Shown: positions 59,441-64,000 of the stretch, one piece after another
Layout of the letters: each line of letters begins with the position of its first letter
Numbering within the stretch: the stretch's first letter is position 1
Assembly (NCBI GenBank): GCA_033032175.1
Contig: CM065304.1
Span: 15,500,001-15,564,000 of the forward strand
Direction of reading: 5' to 3'
Length of the DNA stretch: 64,000 nucleotides
From: Saturnia japonica
Lineage: Eukaryota > Arthropoda > Insecta > Lepidoptera > Saturniidae
Translations under genes and position numbers: made by a program
Notes under the pieces: model-generated
Databases searched by the model: none
Told to the model about the DNA's origin: nothing
What the model saw: the letters and a program-made list of their open reading frames with translations, nothing else

Positions 59441-59700
59441 ATATACCCGCGGCTGCACTCGCGGGGACTACAGAATGCCGTCGATCGGACATACGCGCGT
59501 ATCGTGCTACCCCTTCCCGGTTGATTTAAAGACAAAACTGCTTATTGTGGGTAATCTTTAGAAGGTGCTAATTATTTTTCTAAAATTAATTTTTTTTACG
59601 TACTCTAAGTTTTCTCATAACAAGCTATCTGCCATTTTAAGTCCCAGTAAAATCGGTCACCAACCGTTTTGGAGATTACCCGGAACAAACAGAAAACAAA
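59440..59700 (+). repeat. Dispersed repeat, family H (copy)
   Basis: ATACCCGCGGCTGCACTCGC at the left edge, then ACAAAACTGCTTATTGTGGG and TAATCTTTAGAAG, shared with 34970-35020. The right edge contains TAAAATCGGTCACCAACCG and GGAGATTACCCGG, the reversed words of the repeat at 4920-5060. Confidence 0.55.
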
Positions 59701-60430
59701 CAAAAATTTAAAAAATTGGGGTTTTGTTATAAGTCCCGTGTGTACTTTCATATACATTTAGTAAAAAACTGTTATTTTGACATTACAAACTGACACTTCA
59801 ACTTTATTATACAAAAAGTTATATTTTTTTTAAAACGACGCATATTAATAGAGTGTGTATAAATACATACTTTCCAGAAGGGAGACTTTACTGGCTGCTT
59901 ACTTGCAAGCTAAATGACGTGATGCTTGACTACATGCATTCAGGGTTGCAAGAAGTATCTATTAAACGGTAACTTATGTTAAAAAATGTATTATCTATGT
60001 ATAGGCCACTATTGTTCTAAGTTTATCAAACAAGGTGTAAAAAACTTAGCCCACAATAACAGTTATAAATAGTAGGAACCTGTTTATTATGTAATATAAA
60101 AAATTATTACTATTAGTAAACTTAATTTTCCTACTTAATCTCCTACCAATCTGCGTAGGCTTGTAACAAGGGTCGGCATAATTCTGTGTAGAAATCAGTG
60201 CTTATGTGAGCACTGGCCGATTGTACTAATGCGTCAGTAGGTCGGTAAGGTCGTGACCTTCACCTTGACCTGAGACCTTGTACACGCTGGTACAAAGGGA
60301 TAAAGAAAACACATTTAAATAAGTTTCGTGCTGTGCTTTCCCCATTTTCACAACTTAACGAGCTTAATATTAATGTTTTAATGTTCTGTTCACACGAATC
60401 AACAACAGTATTTTGATGGTTTTATGTATA
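59701..60430. other. AT-rich stretch with nuclear-receptor-like half sites
   Basis: AAGGTCGTGACCTT at 60247-60260 is an inverted pair of AGGTC half sites, followed by CACCTTGACCT. No gene recognised. Confidence 0.4.
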
Positions 60431-60838
60431 TTACTTTTTGGAACGAAGTCTGTACATCTTCAGAACTGAGACGCTCAAGACAACTTCACCTGCACGTGAT
60501 GCACCCTGCTGAGTAATGAACGAGGAAATGGCGAAAGCGGGGTGGTAGGCTGTACAGCACGACTGGATCTCGACCACCATGGCATGTGGTGAAAAGTCTG
60601 TCATAGTGACTGCCTTTCCATATCCAGTTAAATGAATGCAGGCCAGCATGACAGTGGTAATCGTCGATAGATTACAATCATTCGGTGGTCGCTGTTGTGT
60701 TAGGATTGTACTGTGCTTACTGTCAGGGACAGTATCGTAAATTTGCCATGCCAATATAAAAAAAGGTTTCTTTATGGGGGGGCTTACGGTAGGAGTTAAC
60801 TTGTAGAAATCATTACGTAAGGATAAAGCGTTATGCAA
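60431..60838 (-). other. 135-codon open frame, unrecognised
   Basis: The frame begins MHNALSLRND and contains TILTQQRPPNDCNLSTITTV, MLACIHLTGYGKAVTMTDF and ends KMYRLRSKK. Codon composition is balanced and GC is higher than the flanks, which is unusual in this window. There is no signal peptide, repeat or domain that I can name. It lies between unrecognised DNA and a set of LINE fragments, so a transposon origin is possible. It may also be a chance frame. Confidence 0.25.
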
Positions 60839-61071
60839 TTGTAGCGGGACTTGCGGCCGCTGAGCAACGATCGGCTACGATCCACGTCGTGCTTCGAGCG
60901 AGGTCGATTTTATCGGGAAATATAATTTAAAAATACGATTCCTTTGCCAGGTTTTGAACAACGCTTGTTTCGATCCACCTAGGTACAGTGTTTTTTTTAT
61001 TTGTTTGCGAAATTTTCAATCATTCAAATTAGTAGTGTATAAGTATAATACAACATTTAGCATTTGACAAC

Positions 61072-61110
61072 AAACTCATGCTCATTGCAGGATTCAAACC
61101 TAGACCGATT
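61072..61110 (-). repeat. Possible SINE D head fragment
   Basis: CTCATGCTCATTGCAGGATT then CAAACCTA on the plus strand parallels the head of SINE D (CTCAGGCTCATTGCAGG, ATTCGAACTCACG). Short and eroded. Confidence 0.4.
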
Positions 61111-61119
61111 GACACAGCC

Positions 61120-61330
61120 AACATCGATTCAACTACATTCATCCATTCAGCCGAAAGACATCCACTGCATGACATAAACCTCTTCTGAAGCCAACGATCA
61201 GTCCTGTGCTGTTCGCATCTTGCAGATTCAAACTACATTTTTCAGATCGTCGTTCCTCTTAGTGGCGGGTCTGCCCACGCGGCATATTTCAATGAGTGGT
61301 CGCCATTTGAAAACTTTTTAATCCAATCGA
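61120..61330 (-). pseudogene. RTE LINE ORF2 3' end
   Basis: On the minus strand GTCATGCAGTGGATGTCTTT and CGGCTGA encode VMQWMSFG and a stop, the very end of RTE ORF2. Upstream words fit the WRPRTGK-GRP-RW-DD region in shifting frames. About 60-70 codons with several frameshifts, plus a GGATGAATG-type tail. Same family as 22020 and 63640. Confidence 0.65.
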
Positions 61331-61341
61331 CCGCTCATTCT

Positions 61342-61590
61342 ATGATTAATAAGTACATTACTATTAAGGACTTTATCGGTGACTTTGGTTCCGCTGTGCA
61401 ACATTGCAACTACAAAATGTCAAAGTCTACAAATTACTCTATTTATACGTTTGATGATCATCTCTTTTTATATGGATGTATGGATGAGGAGAGGTTTGAT
61501 CACAAAGCATATTTTTTTAAAAGACAGTTTAAGCCAGAATATTGTGGAACTTTAGTTATAATTTTTTATATCTTTAGTTATAAGCGGTAA
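61342..61590 (+). other. 82-codon open frame, unrecognised
   Basis: Contains NYSIYTFDDHLFLYGCMDEE and RFDHKAYFFKRQFKPEYCG. Polar and aromatic composition is less random-looking than most local frames. Flanked on the left by an RTE end and on the right by a jockey/CR1-like LINE end. No family recognised. Confidence 0.25.
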
Positions 61591-61639
61591 CTTATTGGAT
61601 CGTAATCTCCATTATTACCTAATAAATATAATGGTCACC

Positions 61640-61870
61640 CAGTAAATGACAATTTAATGTATGTTCACAAAACCTTAGCTAAGCTAGATTTGCCAGAAAA
61701 TAAGTTCAAGAATCATGTCAAGTTGATATTTAAAATAATAATTGATAAGCCCGATCGAGTTTCTTGCCAGTTCTTTAAGTTGTTTTATGAGCCGGTGGTA
61801 GTATTTTAACATTCATAAGTGCCTTTTTAAAGCCAAAATTTATAGTAGTTTTGATTTTAATATCAATATA
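61640..61870 (+). pseudogene. Jockey/CR1-like LINE 3' end (second copy)
   Basis: The plus strand reads LDLPENKFKNHVKL, matching LPDNKFKDNVKQ of the LINE at 26480-27905. The KGYY segment is deleted. The 3' UTR follows: CCCGATCGAGTTTCTTGCC, GAGCCGGTGGTAG and ACATTCATAAGTGCC, shared with the minus strand at 26510-26620. Only about 25 codons plus the UTR remain. Confidence 0.75.
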
Positions 61871-62139
61871 GCCTTACACATATATTAAAAAATTGTAGAT
61901 TATTGTCCTCTCGAATGGTTATGGTAAGATAAGAGCTGTTGAAGAGGAATTAAGGGTACTCATATTAAATTTACTACGTAAGCGTTATTTAAGGTCACTT
62001 TACCGTCACACCGGATTAAGGCGCAATCCCTACTATATTACTGTATTATATATATTCTACTAATCCTACTTCCTACTAGTCTAAATTAATAAACTTGCAG
62101 TTATGTCTGTAAATTTAATATTTATCCAAAATTTCCCAA

Positions 62140-62893
62140 TAGGATGCTATATGAACGATATTGATCACGAATATGCCATTAATTTTTTTATTTGTTTCTG
62201 TTTGTATAACCGGATATGACTCAAAAATTGCTATACCGATTGTTATGAAATTTTGTACACGGGATGCTTATGTTATTGGTCAATTGATAGGGTATAAGAA
62301 ATTTCAAAATTACTTTTAGAATACGTGAAAAAATAATTTCCAAAAAAATGTTTTCATTAATTCTTGACCGATTTCAACAAAACCTTGTATATGGGAAGTA
62401 TAAGTCTTTTCATGTATGATTGGCTATGAAAATTTTCAAGTAAAAAAATAGATCTAAAAATTTAAATCTCATTAATTTTTAACCCATTTTGATGAAATTT
62501 TGTATACGGGACATTTACGTCATTCCATAATTGATTGGCTATAAAAATTATCAATATAACTGCAAGGAATCGTAAAAAAAGAAGTTCAAAAAATTAAATT
62601 TTCATCAATTCTCAACCGGTTCTGATCTAATTTTGTAGACGGGAAGCATACGTCATACCATAATTGAGAGGCTATACGAATCGTTAATAATACATTATAA
62701 TCGTTGAACAGAATATTAATTTTCAACCGATTTTGATGAAAATTGTACTCGGGAAAAAGATACATGCCATTACTCAATTAATACTGCATATTATGCATTG
62801 TCAACAATAATATCAATAAAAATAAAAGTACTTTATGTAAAATAACTACTGCGTAGTAACAAACGAGTGCATAACCCCGGGCATCACGCTAGT
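62140..62893 (+). mobile_element. Element with ~123-bp internal tandem repeats, family C (copy 2), CTAG-T end
   Basis: Five units start near 62231, 62364, 62478, 62611 and 62722, each a variant of ACCGATTTTGATGAAATTTT, GTATACGGGA and CATTCC-TAATTGA-GGCTAT. The left flank matches copy 1 at 36190. The right end reads GAGTGCATAACCCCGGGCAT then CACGCTAG followed by T, a Helitron-like terminus. Units diverge from each other, so the array is old. Confidence 0.75.
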
Positions 62894-62894
62894 A

Positions 62895-63005
62895 TATAAG
62901 AAATGTGAAAGTTTGTATGTTTGTTACCAATAACGCAAAAATTGAATAGATTTGGATGAAATTTAGCACACAGATAGTTTACGACCTGGATTAACACATA
63001 GTATA
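62895..63005 (+). repeat. Helitron-like repeat, 5' part (copy 1)
   Basis: GTGAAAGTTTGTATGTTTGT, GAATAGATTTGGATGAAATT, CACACAGATAGTTTACG, GGATTAACACATAG. The same order is found at 63205-63330. Confidence 0.55.
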
Positions 63006-63171
63006 CTTTTTATTTCAGTTAAAGTCATAGCTTAACCACTGTTATCAATCTATGTTTGTGCTTACTTTATGCTCGATTTTGAACTATGAATTACTTTCTA
63101 TTATTATTTTCACTTCAATATCTACGTTCCAAGTGACAAATTTATTAAGGTTAACTTTTTGTATTTGATTT

Positions 63172-63193
63172 CATATATATATATATATATATA
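63172..63193. repeat. (TA)n microsatellite
   Basis: About ten TA units. Confidence 0.9.
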
Positions 63194-63204
63194 CATGGAC
63201 AGAT

Positions 63205-63390
63205 ATAATAAATGTGCAAATTTGTAGTTTGGATTTCTGTTACTCATTCATACAAAAACGGCTAAACGGGTGTGGTGAAATTTACCACACTGATAGTTTA
63301 ACTTTGATTAACACATACGATACCAAATACAGTTCTCAATTTATATTGCTTTCTGATACCCACGCGAACGAAGTCGTGGTTACAGCTAGT
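63205..63390 (+). mobile_element. Helitron-like non-autonomous element
   Basis: GTGGTGAAATTTACCACACT, GATAGTTTAAC, GATTAACACATA, then CACG, a loop, CGTG hairpin (63361-63378), GTTACAG and CTAG (63386-63389) followed by T. Related to 62895-63005. Confidence 0.6.
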
Positions 63391-63394
63391 GTAA

Positions 63395-63635
63395 TTACTA
63401 TAAATTAAAATTCACGGATTTCGTCCATTATAAAGTAAACGTTTATAAATGAATCTAATAAAGTTTTGTAAATTTTGAAGTCATCTTCATGACAATTAAA
63501 AACTACAAAATTATTCATACCCGCTGTTTTCAATTTAAGTATATGTTATTGAGTATATAATCACTATATTAATACGTCAGAAGAAAACTTCGAACACCTG
63601 AGATTTGGCATGGTTAAAGTTTATATGGAGAAGGA
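63395..63635. other. AT-rich spacer
   Basis: Nothing recognised. Confidence 0.5.
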
Positions 63636-63638
63636 GTG

Positions 63639-64000
63639 CATCATCATCATCATCATCATTTCAGCCGCAGGACGTCCGCTGCTGAACATAGGCCTCCCCC
63701 ATAGATCTCCAGAGCAACTGATCTTGTGCGGCCTGCACCCAACGGCTCCCAGCGACCTTTATTATGTCGTCTTTCCATCTAGTGGGGGGCCGTCCTACGC
63801 TGCGCTTTCCGGTGCGTGGTCTCCACTCGAGAACCTTTCTGCCCCAACGGCCGTCAGTTCTCCGAACTATGTGCCCCGCCCACTGCCACTTCAACTTGCT
63901 AATCCTTTTGGCTATGTCGGTTACCTTAGTTTGTCTACGGATCTCCTCATTTCTGATTCGATCTCGTAGAGAAACACCAAGCATAGCCCTCTCCATAGCT
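63639..64000 (-). mobile_element. RTE LINE, 3' end, continues beyond the window
   Basis: A 111-codon open frame (63661-63996) reads MERAMLGVSLRDRIRNEEIR, RQTKVTDIAKRISKLKWQWA, GHIVRRTDGRWGRKVLEWRP, then GRPPTRWKDDI and AGSRW. This is the conserved C-terminal part of RTE-type ORF2 proteins. No stop or frameshift in the visible part. Directly after it on the minus strand comes (ATG)7 (plus strand CAT repeats at 63639-63659), the simple-repeat tail typical of RTE. The frame is open at the right window edge, so it could be the best preserved element nearby. The copies at 22020 and 61120 are decayed relatives. Confidence 0.85.

Noticed and set aside
1..64000. Intact host protein-coding gene
   Set aside because: No frame over 160 codons, and no chain of exons with consistent splice sites and a recognised protein. 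Short exons of an unknown gene cannot be excluded.
1..64000. Bacterial features: operons, Shine-Dalgarno sites, CRISPR arrays, rRNA
   Set aside because: Composition, repeat content and poly-A signals are eukaryotic. No direct-repeat/spacer array of CRISPR type was seen.

Overview
The window reads as nuclear, non-coding DNA from an insect, most likely a moth or butterfly. The inference rests on strongly A+T-rich sequence (about two thirds to 70% by eye), no operon structure, and a dense mix of repeats typical of Lepidoptera: Helitron-like elements ending in a hairpin plus CTAG-T, tRNA-derived SINEs, RTE-type LINE ends with (ATG)n tails, jockey/CR1-like and R1-like LINE ends, and mariner/Tc1-type transposons. 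No intact host gene was found. I read the whole window as an intergenic or intronic stretch made of decayed mobile elements. All family names come from pattern recognition without a database search.

Layout. 0-8 kb: LINE 3' coding scraps (712, 1450, 3450) and short dispersed repeats. 8-10.6 kb: a non-autonomous Helitron (7988-8640), an R1-like LINE 3' UTR with poly-A (9640-9894), then a Helitron helicase fragment (10038-10310) followed by a matching Helitron 3' end (10561-10589). 14-19 kb: two more LINE ends and an inverted pair of tRNA-like repeats (16270-17575). 20-25 kb: two SINE copies, an RTE LINE fragment and a second inverted pair (23400-24200). 26-28 kb: the best preserved element, a LINE with reverse-transcriptase motifs on the minus strand. 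30.4-31.1 kb: a 355-bp direct tandem duplication. 32 kb: a LINE 3' UTR insertion with a 19-bp target-site duplication. 36 kb and 62 kb: two copies of an element with about 123-bp internal tandem repeats. 39 kb: another LINE end and a GC-rich island. 44.8-46.3 kb: a DNA transposon with terminal inverted repeats and an intron-containing, truncated DDE transposase. 50 kb: SINE plus Helitron. 52.9-54.2 kb: a 65-bp-arm inverted repeat and an internally deleted mariner. 57-64 kb: dispersed repeats, two LINE ends and the 3' end of an RTE LINE that runs off the right edge.

Nothing here forms a working pathway. The biological story is element interaction: autonomous relics (Helitron helicase, LINE reverse transcriptase, DDE transposases) next to the short elements that probably depended on their kin. 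The most unusual items are the TIR-bounded transposon with introns, the linked Helitron set carrying tRNA-like promoter boxes, the long inverted repeat at 52.9 kb, and the tandem duplication at 30.4 kb.
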